A DNA stretch of 15,256 bases from contig JAEWFG010000262.1 in NCBI GenBank assembly GCA_023388935.1, forward strand, positions 1 through 15,256, in the 5' to 3' direction. Source of the DNA: Pseudomonadota bacterium. Its GTDB lineage: Bacteria > Pseudomonadota > Alphaproteobacteria > Rhizobiales > Xanthobacteraceae. Every line of letters starts with the position of its first letter. Positions within the stretch are counted from its first letter, which is position 1. Below are positions 7,176 to 14,156 of this stretch, one piece after another. Below the pieces are notes generated by a model. The model saw only the letters and a list, made by a program, of their open reading frames with translations. It ran no database searches and had not been told where the DNA came from. Position numbers and translations under genes: made by a program.

Positions 7176-8624
7176 TCAGTTCTTCGGCAGGCCGGCGACG
7201 GCGCGCGCGGATCCGGTCAGTTCGAGAATATGCAGGCCGGTATTGGCACGATCGACGATGTAGATGTAACCGCGATCATCCGTCTCGACGTTGTTGGTCT
7301 GGATCGCGACCTTGCAGCGTGCGCCGCCCTCGATCGGGATGCAACGCTTGTCCGTCGCGCTCGTGATCGACGGAATGAAATAGCCGACTTCCTTGGGGTG
7401 ATAGGGATCGCGGACGTCGAGCGCGCGCACGCCGGCATTGAAGAAGGCAATGAACGCCATCTTCTTGTAGTAAACCGGTGCCATGCTCTCGTTCGAGGAG
7501 TGCGAGCCGAACCGGCCGCCGCGCTGGCAGAATTGTCCGCTCGCCTCCGGCACGGTGTAGCTCGATATCATCATCGGTCGCGCCTCGGTGGTGACGTCAG
7601 CGAACCACACCATCTGCCGCGCCTCGCCGCATTCGTTGAGGATCGCCTCGTCGACGATCATGACGATATCACGGGTCTTGCCGTCCTTGTCTTCGCCAAA
7701 TTCCGCGATGGGCATATCGAGCATCGGGAACGTCGTGTGCGCGCCGTTGAAGGCGGACATCGGCAGCCTGGAAATCTCGGGGTAACGCAAATTGTCCGGC
7801 GTCGGCTCCTTCGGTCCGTTCAGGAGTTTGTCGCGATCGACGATCTGCAGGATGCCCCCCTTGTTGGTGCCATAGCCGAAATAGACGCGGTTGCCATCGG
7901 GCCCGGTCGAGATCGGCCCGTGCAGTTCGGTCGGCACCGGGCCGGTCGAACCGGGCTCCTGGCCGGGCAGGCCGAAGTCGCGAATTTTTTGCGGATGCGC
8001 GGGATCGCTGAGGTCATAGACCTGCGTCATACGCCGCGTGCGCCAGTCGGGCGCACCCGACACGAGGAAGGCGATGCCGGTGTCGCATTCCCACCAGCTC
8101 TTGTGCGTGTCCTTCAGGCCGCCGATGCGCGTGACGAGCACGGGATTGGCGGGATCGGCGACGTTCCAGATCTCATGCGCCTGGCTGCCGAAGGTGCGAA
8201 GCATGTAGACGGCGCTGGGATCGCCCTTCGGCAGCGACTTGCCGTCGCAGACCCGCACCATCTGCGCGCCGCCGGACTCATATTTGCCTTCCTGCCCCGG
8301 CAGGTGCCGCAGATATTTGGGATGGGCGGGATCAGTGACGTCGACGATCGAGGTTCCGTTCGGCTCGGCCTGCCCGGTCATTGGATTGACCGGAGCCGGC
8401 ACATCGTCGGTGCCGCCGTGGTGGCCGATATAGGCGATCCAGCGGTCGCCCTGGTGATGGATGGTCGGCTGATAGGCGCTGCGCGCCTGAAGGTCATTGA
8501 AGCCGACCAGCTTCATGTTGGAGGCTTCGGGCGGGGCGCCGATCACCTGTTGCTTCTGGGCATGGGCGACGGTGCTGCAAGCAAAAAGGACGAGGCAGGC
8601 AGCAAGGTGAACGCGGCTTATCAT
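7176..8624 (-). CDS. Secreted LVIVD-repeat (beta-propeller) protein
   Basis: Seen: 482 aa from the ATG at 8624, which has GGGAGG four bases upstream. An upstream in-frame start at 8708 is rejected because it would place 28 extra residues before a clear signal peptide (MISRVHLAACLVLFACSTVA, with likely cleavage after AHA at 22). LVIVD-type repeats: SIVDVTDPAHPKYLRHL (92-108), IWNVADPANPVLVTRI (152-167), VYDLSDPAHPQKIRDF (202-217) and ALDVRDPYHPKEVGYF (401-416), with a last strand HILEL near the end. Known: such repeats form beta-propellers in surface or periplasmic proteins of unknown biochemical role. Cysteines at 126, 180, 332, 366, 428 and 437 would suit disulfides in the periplasm. It is the first gene of the minus-strand run and is divergent from the ArsR operon. 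Confidence 0.85.
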   Translation of the reverse strand: MISRVHLAACLVLFACSTVAHAQKQQVIGAPPEASNMKLVGFNDLQARSAYQPTIHHQGDRWIAYIGHHGGTDDVPAPVNPMTGQAEPNGTSIVDVTDPAHPKYLRHLPGQEGKYESGGAQMVRVCDGKSLPKGDPSAVYMLRTFGSQAHEIWNVADPANPVLVTRIGGLKDTHKSWWECDTGIAFLVSGAPDWRTRRMTQVYDLSDPAHPQKIRDFGLPGQEPGSTGPVPTELHGPISTGPDGNRVYFGYGTNKGGILQIVDRDKLLNGPKEPTPDNLRYPEISRLPMSAFNGAHTTFPMLDMPIAEFGEDKDGKTRDIVMIVDEAILNECGEARQMVWFADVTTEARPMMISSYTVPEASGQFCQRGGRFGSHSSNESMAPVYYKKMAFIAFFNAGVRALDVRDPYHPKEVGYFIPSITSATDKRCIPIEGGARCKVAIQTNNVETDDRGYIYIVDRANTGLHILELTGSARAVAGLPKN

Positions 8625-8662
8625 CGATCCTCCCGGAACCAATCTGCGTTGGCTGAGCTTCA

Positions 8663-8691
8663 AGGCTAGCACAACCGTTTGCGCGCGCCAA
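8663..8691 (-). promoter_or_regulatory. Candidate promoter of the LVIVD-repeat operon
   Basis: Minus strand: TTGGCG (8691-8686), 17 bases, then TAGCCT (8668-8663). The start point would be near 8655, giving a leader of about 30 bases with the GGGAGG site. Spacing is ideal and the hexamers are of the relaxed alphaproteobacterial sigma-70 type. It lies back to back with the ArsR promoter, only about 10 bases away, so the ArsR-type repressor could affect both directions. Confidence 0.4.
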
Positions 8692-8701
8692 AGACACCAT
8701 C

Positions 8702-8731
8702 TTGACATGCAACCATTTGGTTGCCTAATAT
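8702..8731 (+). promoter_or_regulatory. Promoter and inverted-repeat operator of the ArsR-SRPBCC operon
   Basis: TTGACA (8702-8707), an 18-base spacer and TAATAT (8726-8731) form a near-consensus sigma-70 promoter. The spacer is almost filled by a perfect inverted repeat, GCAACCA-TT-TGGTTGC (8709-8724), a position from which a bound dimer would exclude RNA polymerase. The expected start point, about 7 bases after the -10, falls at 8738-8739, on or beside the A of the ATG, so the transcript should be leaderless. The site itself is seen; repression by the product of the first gene is inferred from how ArsR-type autoregulators work. Confidence 0.75.
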
Positions 8732-8738
8732 CCCTGCC

Positions 8739-9053
8739 ATGGATGAGGTCTTCAAAGCGCTCGCCGACGCGTCACGACGGTCGCTGCTGGACAGACTTCA
8801 CGCCAGGAACGGCCAGACGCTGAACGAACTCTGCGAAGGCCTCGCGATGACGCGCCAGGCCGTGACGAAGCACCTTGTTGTTCTTGAAGAAGCCAATCTG
8901 ATCACGACCATCAGGCATGGCCGCGAGAAGCTGCATTACCTCAATCCGGTGCCGATCCATCAGATCGGCGAGCGCTGGATCAGGAAGTTCGAGCGCGGCA
9001 AGCTCGCCGCACTCGGCGAGTTGAAACGTCAGTTGGAGAAGCGCGATGAGTAA
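8739..9053 (+). CDS. ArsR-family winged-helix transcriptional regulator
   Basis: Seen: 104 aa, MDEVFKALADASRRSLLDRL, then TLNELCEGLAMTRQAVTKHL (27-46, recognition helix region), VVLEEANLI and the wing HGREKLHYLNP (60-70). The ELCVCDL metal site of arsenic/cadmium sensors is absent (here NELCEGL), so it belongs to the SRPBCC-linked, non-metal-sensing group. Start: ATG at 8739. A TTG start at 8721 would overlap the -10 box and is rejected. No Shine-Dalgarno is visible, consistent with a leaderless mRNA. Inference: it represses its own operon through the inverted repeat at 8709-8724 and may also influence the divergent LVIVD gene. The stop overlaps the next ATG (9046), a sign of translational coupling. 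Confidence 0.9.
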   Translation: MDEVFKALADASRRSLLDRLHARNGQTLNELCEGLAMTRQAVTKHLVVLEEANLITTIRHGREKLHYLNPVPIHQIGERWIRKFERGKLAALGELKRQLEKRDE

Positions 9054-9516
9054 GCCGCAATTCGTCTACGTGACCTACATCGAGACCACGCCGGAGAAGC
9101 TGTGGGAGGCGCTGACGTCGAGCGAATTCACGAAGCAATACTGGTTCGGCGCCGAGGTCCGGTCAGACTGGAAGGTCGGCTCCCCCTTCGCACTCCTGCT
9201 CGACGGCGAGACCACCGATTCCGGCGAGATTTTGGAGGCCGATCCGCCGCGGCGCTTGTCCTACAGCTTCAAGCACCAGAAATACGAAGAGCTTCGAGGC
9301 GAGCCGATCTCGCGGGTGGTCTTTACCATCGAACCGTTCGGTGCACTCGTGCGTTTGACTGTCCTCCATGACGGCTTCGTCGAAGGCGGCAAATATCTCG
9401 GCGCCGTTTCCAATGGCTGGCCGGCGATCCTGTCCGGGCTCAAGAGCCTGCTGGAAAGAGGCAAGGTGCTCGCCATTCCGCGCGCAGCCCTCAACAAGGG
9501 ATTCGACGCAAAATGA
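9046..9516 (+). CDS. SRPBCC / AHSA1-like protein 1
   Basis: Seen: 156 aa with the START/AHSA1-like pattern: FVYVTYIETTPEKLWEALTS (6-25), FTKQYWFG, a central DPPRRLSYSF (66-75), a long strand ISRVVFTIEPFGALVRLTVL (88-107) and the C-terminal helix GWPAILSGLKSLLE (124-137). Known: SRPBCC proteins have a deep hydrophobic ligand cavity; the Hsp90-activator-like group is often encoded beside ArsR regulators. The ligand is unknown. The gene overlaps arsR-type gene by 8 bases and overlaps the next gene at ATGA (9513-9516), so the three form one tightly coupled operon. It is a paralogue of the next gene, with the same TPEK.WEALTS and GWPAILSGLKSLLE motifs. Confidence 0.9.
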   Translation: MSKPQFVYVTYIETTPEKLWEALTSSEFTKQYWFGAEVRSDWKVGSPFALLLDGETTDSGEILEADPPRRLSYSFKHQKYEELRGEPISRVVFTIEPFGALVRLTVLHDGFVEGGKYLGAVSNGWPAILSGLKSLLERGKVLAIPRAALNKGFDAK

Positions 9517-10025
9517 ATCTCGATCAGTTCAAGCCGCTGACGGTCTACACCATCTACATCGCCTCCACGCCGGAGAAGGTATGGGAGGCGCTGACCTCGG
9601 CCGAGTTCAGCCGCAAATACTTCTCTGGTTTTGCGGTGGAGATGGAGCCGAAGCTGGGCGGCACCTTCACCGTGCGCGCACCCGACGGTTCGGAGCACAT
9701 TTCCGGCGAGGTCTTCGAATACGATCCGCCGAGGAAGCTAACGGTGACGTGGAACGTGAACTGGCCGGATCTCGTCGAAAAGCTCGGCACCACGCTCGTC
9801 ACCTACGAGATCGAGCCTGCTGGCGAAGCCGTCCGCCTCACCATGAGCGAGCGACACGACCGCCCGCTCAGCGACGACATCCTCTCCGGCGGCCGCACCG
9901 GCTGGCCTGCGATCCTCTCCGGACTGAAGAGCCTGCTTGAGACGGGAAAGGCGCCGCAGATCAAAATGTCGCCGCCGATGAAAATGCTCGAAGCATTGAA
10001 GGCAATGGGGATCAAGACACCGTAG
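9513..10025 (+). CDS. SRPBCC / AHSA1-like protein 2
   Basis: Seen: 170 aa. LTVYTIYIASTPEKVWEALT (9-28), SRKYFSGFAVE, GEVFEYDPPRKLTVTWNV (65-82), LVTYEIEPAGEAVRLTM (95-111) and GWPAILSGLKSLLETGK (130-146) match the preceding gene position by position. It differs in having a C-terminal extension after 147 (PQIKMSPPMKMLEALKAMG). It is a diverged tandem duplicate, so the two proteins may bind different ligands or form a heterodimer (inference). Its ATG overlaps the previous stop as ATGA. It is the last gene of the operon; the repeat R4 begins six bases after the stop and could mark the transcript end. Confidence 0.9.
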   Translation: MNLDQFKPLTVYTIYIASTPEKVWEALTSAEFSRKYFSGFAVEMEPKLGGTFTVRAPDGSEHISGEVFEYDPPRKLTVTWNVNWPDLVEKLGTTLVTYEIEPAGEAVRLTMSERHDRPLSDDILSGGRTGWPAILSGLKSLLETGKAPQIKMSPPMKMLEALKAMGIKTP

Positions 10026-10031
10026 CAGCCT

Positions 10032-10188
10032 GTCGTCCCGGGGCGCGCGAAGCGCGAGCCCGGGACCCATAACCACAGGATAGGGTTTGGCGAAGACTCG
10101 TGGTTACCAGTTCAGCGGCACAACTTCTCTCTCGGGATATGGGTCCCCGCCCCCCGTGCGCAATTGCGCACTAGGCGGGGGCGGCGAC
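10032..10188. repeat. Intergenic palindromic repeat of a second family, copy R4
   Basis: Fills the gap between two convergent genes. It opens GTCGTCCCGGGG and closes with a CGGCGAC end. The 5' part has a hairpin CGCGC-GAA-GCGCG (10044-10056). The 3' part has arms CCCCGCC and GGCGGGG (about 10146-10152 and 10174-10180) around the 16-base perfect palindrome GTGCGCAATTGCGCAC (10156-10171). The middle, CCCGGGACCCATAACCACAG at 10059-10078 up to GATATGGGTCCC, is a pattern I recognise as common between genes in Bradyrhizobium. It may serve as a bidirectional transcript end. Confidence 0.75.
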
Positions 10189-10189
10189 C

Positions 10190-10960
10190 TTACACCGGCA
10201 CCACAATACGCCGATAGAGATGCCACGTCGCATGCCCGAGCACGGGCAGCGTCACGATCAGCCCGAGAAAGTAAGGCAGCGCCGAAACGATCAGCAGCAT
10301 CACGATCACGGCCGCCCAGCCGACCATCGGCAGTGGACTCATCACCACGGCCCGCACGCTCGTCACCATGGCGGTGACGAAATCGACTTCGCGATCGAGC
10401 AGCAGCGGAAACGACACCACGGTCAGCGAGAACAGGATCAGCGACAGCACGGCCCCGACGACGTTTCCGATCGCAAGGAACAGCAGGCCTTCGTTGGTGG
10501 TCAGCACCACCGTCATGAACTCCTGGAGGCTCGAGAAAGAGGCGTGCAGCCCGAGCAGCAGCGCGATCAGAAGCCGTACCTGGTACATCCAGATCACGAA
10601 CACGAACAACGTGACGAACGCCATCCAGCCGATCTCGCTGCGCGAGCGTATCGTGGACCAGATTGCGCCGAAGGAGACCGGCTCACCGCGCTCGCGGCGG
10701 CGACTGATCTCGTAAAGGCCGATTGCCACGAAAGGGCCGATCAGCGCGAAGCCCGCGGCCAGAGGATAGACGAGATAGACCATGCCGAAGGCGGTGAGGC
10801 AGAGCATGATGACGATGCCGCCGCCCGCATAGAGCGCGCCGAAGCACAGCCCATAGAGCGGCAGCGCCTGGAAATCACGCAGGCCCTCGACCAGCGCCTC
10901 GGCGATATCCGTCGCCGCAACGGAACGCACCACCGGATCGACCTTGCCCGAGATGGACAT
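10190..10960 (-). CDS. DUF2189 integral membrane protein
   Basis: Seen: 256 aa, strongly hydrophobic, with about six membrane segments (roughly 36-62, 64-84, 112-136, 153-188 as one or two, 212-227 and 229-245). Family pattern: N-terminal region ending WLRDFQALP-like (here EGLRDFQALPLYGLCFGALY, 25-44), PLAAGFALIGPFVAIGLYEI (66-85), SRRRERGEPVSF (86-97), FPLLLDREVDF (184-194) and the closing LPVLGHATWHLYRR (238-251). Start: ATG at 10960 with GGGAGGAA about seven bases upstream, a strong site. The biochemical function of DUF2189 is unknown. It is convergent with the SRPBCC operon and separated from it by repeat R4. Confidence 0.87.
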   Translation of the reverse strand: MSISGKVDPVVRSVAATDIAEALVEGLRDFQALPLYGLCFGALYAGGGIVIMLCLTAFGMVYLVYPLAAGFALIGPFVAIGLYEISRRRERGEPVSFGAIWSTIRSRSEIGWMAFVTLFVFVIWMYQVRLLIALLLGLHASFSSLQEFMTVVLTTNEGLLFLAIGNVVGAVLSLILFSLTVVSFPLLLDREVDFVTAMVTSVRAVVMSPLPMVGWAAVIVMLLIVSALPYFLGLIVTLPVLGHATWHLYRRIVVPV

Positions 10961-11034
10961 CAGCTTCCTCCCTCACGCGGTCTTCGCCGCGATGTTGTTG
11001 GCGCCGATGTTAGCGTGAGAGTCGAGAGCTTGCA

Positions 11035-11077
11035 CGTGCGAGGTGATGCGCAGAACGGTCTAAAGATACCTCGCACG
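11035..11077. repeat. Perfect 10-base inverted repeat between two minus-strand genes
   Basis: Arms CGTGCGAGGT (11035-11044) and ACCTCGCACG (11068-11077) with 23 bases between. It lies in the 174-base gap between the end of the acyl-CoA synthetase gene and the start of the DUF2189 gene. On the plus strand the stem is followed by CATTTTCTTC, which resembles a terminator tail, but no plus-strand gene ends here. The arm centres are 33 bp apart, about three helical turns, which would also suit two repressor dimers or a looped operator for the DUF2189 promoter. Confidence 0.6.
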
Positions 11078-11134
11078 CATTTTCTTCACTTTCCCTGGAG
11101 GCTGTGGCCATCGCGGTCCGGCTCTGCCGCAACC

Positions 11135-12745
11135 CTACCCCCTCGCCCGCAGCTCCCTTCGCAGCACCTTTCCCGTCGCCGTCATCGGAAGCGTCTCGGC
11201 GAACTCCACGAAACGCGGATATTCATGGGCGGCGAGTTGCACTTTCACGAACTCCTGGATCTCGCGCGCGAGTGTGTCGCTTGCAGCAAAGCCGGGCCGC
11301 AGCACGATCCAGGCCTTGATCGATTCGGTGCGGATCGGATCGGGAATGCCAACGACCGCCGCCATCGCCACCGACGGATGCTTCATCAGCGTGTGCTCGA
11401 TCTCGGACGGCCCAACGCGATAGCCTGCAGTCGTGATGACGTCGTCCTCGCGACTGACGTACCAGAAATAGCCGTCCTCATCCTGCACGCCGAGATCGCC
11501 GGTGAGCAGAAATTCCCCGGCATATTTCTTCGCCGTCGCATCAGGGTTGCGCCAGTACTCGATCATCGTGCACGGGCACGGCTGGCGCACGCCGATGATG
11601 CCGCGCTGGCCGCGTGGCTGCTCCTCGCCCTTGTCGTTGACGATGCGGACGTCGAAGCCGGGCGTCGCCTTGCCCATCGAGCCCGGGCGGATAGGAAACA
11701 GGTTCGAGTCGCTGCCGATCACGAGATTGCACTCGGTCTGGCCGAACACCTCATGCGCGTCGATGCCGAAGGTCTCGCGCACCCAGCCAAGCAGCTCGCC
11801 GCCGAGCGACTCACCGCCGGTAAAGATGCTGCGCAGCTTGACGCCGGAATGCTTCACGCCGGCCTGCCGCATCAGCTTCAGCGCGGTCGGCGGCAGGAAG
11901 ACGTTGCGGACGCCAAGGTCGGCCATCATCTGCATCGCCGCCTGCGGCTCGAACTTTCGCGCACGATGGCCGACCAGGGGAACGCCGTGATACCAGAAGG
12001 CAAACAGGCCGTTCACGAGGCCACCGATCCAGGCCCAGTCCGCCGGCGTCCACATCAGATCGCCCGGGCGTGGCAGGAAATTGTGACACATCTCAACATT
12101 CGGCAGATGGCCGAGCACGACGCGATGGGCGTGCAGCGCCCCCTTGGGATTGCCGGTCGTGCCCGAGGTGTAGATGATCAGCGCGGGATCGTCGGCCGAG
12201 GTGTCGACGGTCGCAAAGTCCTCGGACGCGGTTTCGATCGCTGACCAGAACGGCTTTGCACCGGCGTGCACGGCGCCGCTCGTGACATAGATATCCTGCA
12301 AATAGGGCAGTCGATCGCGGATCTTCGTCAGCTTCTCCCAGCCTGCCTCATCGGTGATGATGGCGCGTGCTTGCGAATTCGACAGGCGGAATTCCAGCGC
12401 GTCCTCGCCGAACAGCGCAAACAGCGGGATCGAGATCAGCCCGGCGCGGAACGCCGCCATATGCGCGATCGGCAGTTCCAGCGATTGCGACAGGAACACC
12501 GCGACGCGATCGCCGCGCGACAGCCCGTCCGCCTTCAGCACGTTGGCAAAGCGGCGCGACATGTCCGCGACCTCGTCGAAGGAGGTGCGCGTAGTCGCGC
12601 CGTTCTCGTCGACATAGACCAGCGCGAGGCGGCCGGTGCCATCGGCATGGCGATCGCAGCAGGCCTCCGCCATGTTGAAGCGCGCCGGGACGTCCCAGCG
12701 GAAGTTGCGATAGAGCTCGTCGTAGGTCTTGGCTTCGGTGAGCAT
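11135..12745 (-). CDS. AMP-forming acyl-CoA synthetase
   Basis: Seen: 536 aa from the ATG at 12745. The open frame continues upstream but only by translating repeat DNA, so the longer versions are rejected; the Shine-Dalgarno is weak. Adenylate-forming motifs in order: P-loop YTSGTTGNPKGALHAHR (192-208), GESLGGELLGWVRETFG (311-327), FGQTECNLVIG (334-344), LLTGDLGVQDEDGYFWYVSR (413-432), hinge DDVITTAGYRVGPSEIE (434-450), and the catalytic lysine K526 in MTATGKVLRREL. Known: activates a carboxylic acid with ATP and joins it to CoA. It resembles the acetyl/medium-chain acyl-CoA synthetase group; the substrate is not certain. The broken epoxide hydrolase lies upstream on the same strand, 247 bp away, with two repeats between, so a joint operon is doubtful. 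Confidence 0.92.
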   Translation of the reverse strand: MLTEAKTYDELYRNFRWDVPARFNMAEACCDRHADGTGRLALVYVDENGATTRTSFDEVADMSRRFANVLKADGLSRGDRVAVFLSQSLELPIAHMAAFRAGLISIPLFALFGEDALEFRLSNSQARAIITDEAGWEKLTKIRDRLPYLQDIYVTSGAVHAGAKPFWSAIETASEDFATVDTSADDPALIIYTSGTTGNPKGALHAHRVVLGHLPNVEMCHNFLPRPGDLMWTPADWAWIGGLVNGLFAFWYHGVPLVGHRARKFEPQAAMQMMADLGVRNVFLPPTALKLMRQAGVKHSGVKLRSIFTGGESLGGELLGWVRETFGIDAHEVFGQTECNLVIGSDSNLFPIRPGSMGKATPGFDVRIVNDKGEEQPRGQRGIIGVRQPCPCTMIEYWRNPDATAKKYAGEFLLTGDLGVQDEDGYFWYVSREDDVITTAGYRVGPSEIEHTLMKHPSVAMAAVVGIPDPIRTESIKAWIVLRPGFAASDTLAREIQEFVKVQLAAHEYPRFVEFAETLPMTATGKVLRRELRARG

Positions 12746-12771
12746 GGCTCGGGGTTTCCCAGCAACTGCGT

Positions 12772-12860
12772 TGTGGCCAGGCGTGCCCCGGCCATCCACG
12801 CGCTTCTTCTTGGCGATCAGTTTACGGCTGTGTATGCCCGGGACAAGCCCGGGTATGACG
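12772..12860. repeat. Intergenic repeat of a third family, copy R5
   Basis: A GGCCAGGCGTGCCCCGGCCA-type segment (from 12775) and a hairpin made of CCCGGG at 12837-12842 and 12848-12853, followed by TATGACG. The pattern of CGTGGATGGCCGGGG on the minus strand and CCCGGGACAAGCCCGGG resembles a short dispersed element I associate with Bradyrhizobium intergenic DNA. With R2 it fills the gap between the acyl-CoA synthetase start and the epoxide hydrolase stop. Borders are approximate. Confidence 0.55.
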
Positions 12861-12880
12861 AACGGAGATATCGCCTCACG

Positions 12881-12983
12881 GTCATTCCGGGGCGATGCGA
12901 AGCATCGAACCCGGAATCCATTGTGCAACATTTCCTGCGGCCCGATGGATTCCGGGCTCGCCCTGCGGGCGCCCCGGAATGAC
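12881..12983. repeat. Intergenic palindromic repeat, copy R2 (form without the palindromic cassette)
   Basis: Same family as R1 and R3. Outer arms are GTCATTCCGGGGCG (12881-12894) and its complement (12970-12983). The small hairpin with GCGAAGC is as in R1. The inner stem is intact here: CCCGGAATCCAT pairs perfectly with ATGGATTCCGGG. In R1 and R3 the six bases ACCCGG of that arm are replaced by 27 bases containing the GCGCAATTGCGC palindrome. It ends nine bases before the epoxide hydrolase stop and may act at that gene's 3' end. Confidence 0.85.
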
Positions 12984-12992
12984 GATAGAGGC

Positions 12993-14133
12993 TCACCGCA
13001 CAGTCGCGAAGAACTTGCGGACATCGCGCACGAACAGTTCCGGCTGCTCGAATGCGGCGAAATGTCCGCCCTTCTCCATCTCGCTCCAGTGCGTGATGTT
13101 CTGGAAATTCGGCTCCATCCAGCGCCGCACCGGCGTGATGATCTCCTTCGGGAAGACGGCGACACCTGTCGGCACGCCGACCTTGGGCGTCGTCCGGCGC
13201 TTGCCAAAACTTTCCCAATAGAGCCGCGCGGACGAAGTCGCCGTCTCCGTCACCCAATAGAGCATGACGTTGTCGAGCAGCTCGTCCTTGTTAAAGATGT
13301 TTTCGGGATGGCCGTTGCAATCGGTCCAGGCCCAGAACTTCTCCAAAATCCAGGCCGCCTGCCCACTCGGCGAATCCGTCAGGCCGTAGCCGAGCGTCTG
13401 CGGCCGCGTCGATTGCTGCTTCGAGTAACCGGAGTCGAGATCGACGTAATGCTTGAGGCCGGCAAGCGCGCGCTTCTCCTCCGGGGTCGGCTCGCCCTCA
13501 ACCTTCGGCGCCGCGTTGAACGCGAGCGTGATGTGAATGCCGGCGCAATGCCCGGCGTCCTGTGCGCCGAGCGAGGTCGTTACCGCAGAACCCCAGTCCC
13601 CGCCCTGCGCGCCATAGCTGATATAGCCGAGCCGGTCCATCAGCTTCGCCCAGGTCGCGGCGATGCGGTCGACGCCCCAGCCGGTGGTCCTGGGCTTGGC
13701 GGAAAAGCCGAAGCCCGGCAGCGACGGACAGACAACGTGGAAAGCGTCGGCCGGATTGCCGCCATGCGCAGCGGGATCGACCAGCGGCGCGATCACCTTC
13801 TGGAATTCCACGATCGAGCCGGGGCCAGCCATGGGTGATGATCAGCGGCATCGCCGCCGGCTCCTTCGAGCGGACATGCAGGAAGTGGATGTCGAGCCCG
13901 TCGATCTCGGTGGTGAACTGGTCGAAGCGATTGAGCTTGGCCTCGCGGGCGCGCCAGTCATAGCCGTTCGCCCAGTAGGTGCAGATCTCCTGGATCCACT
14001 TCAGCGGCGCGCCCTGGCTCCAGTCGTCGACCAGCTCCGCCTCCGGCCAGCGCGTGCGTGCCAGCCGCGATTTGAGGTCGGCGAGGATGTCGTCGCTGAT
14101 GGCGATGCGGAACGGCTTGATCGCGGCGGTCAT
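12993..14133 (-). pseudogene. Epoxide hydrolase (microsomal-type, EHN domain), broken by a one-base frameshift
   Basis: Seen: two overlapping reading frames that join into one 379-residue protein if one base is removed. Frame one runs from ATG 14133 (GGGGAGG six bases upstream) through the EHN domain to LIITHGWP (97-104), then goes out of frame. The second frame resumes exactly with GSIVEFQKVI. The extra base is in the GGGG run at 13821-13824 (plus strand). The total length of 1141 bases is 3n+1, as expected. In corrected numbering the HGWP oxyanion-hole motif (101-104), the nucleophile D179 in GGDWG, the acid E330 in FPKE and the base H357 in GHFAAFEQP are all present. Known: these enzymes hydrolyse epoxides to diols. 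Nothing else is decayed, so this is either a very recent mutation or a sequencing error in a homopolymer; in the latter case the gene is intact. Confidence 0.9.
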
Positions 14134-14156
14134 CGGTTGCCTCCCCTGTGTTCTCA

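Noticed and set aside
5905..8669. Long plus-strand frames opposite the LysE-type, Cys-rich and LVIVD genes
   Set aside because: They lie antisense to genes with signal peptides, family motifs and sensible Shine-Dalgarno sites.
8625..8708. Longer start for the LVIVD-repeat protein at 8708
   Set aside because: It would bury the signal peptide behind 28 residues and would read through the candidate promoter; the ATG at 8624 has GGGAGG at the right distance.
8739..9053. Arsenic or metal-sensing ArsR with an ars operon
   Set aside because: The ELCVCDL-type cysteine motif is missing and the following genes are SRPBCC proteins, not arsenate reductase or arsenite pumps.
10220..12244. A 674-codon plus-strand open frame across the DUF2189 and acyl-CoA synthetase genes
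   Set aside because: It runs antisense through two clear genes and the gap between them; its His/Arg/Asp-rich translation has no domain and no good ribosome binding site.
12746..13207. N-terminal extension of the acyl-CoA synthetase to 690 residues
   Set aside because: The extension translates repeats R2 and R5 and overlaps the end of the epoxide hydrolase gene; the family N-terminus begins at the ATG at 12745.
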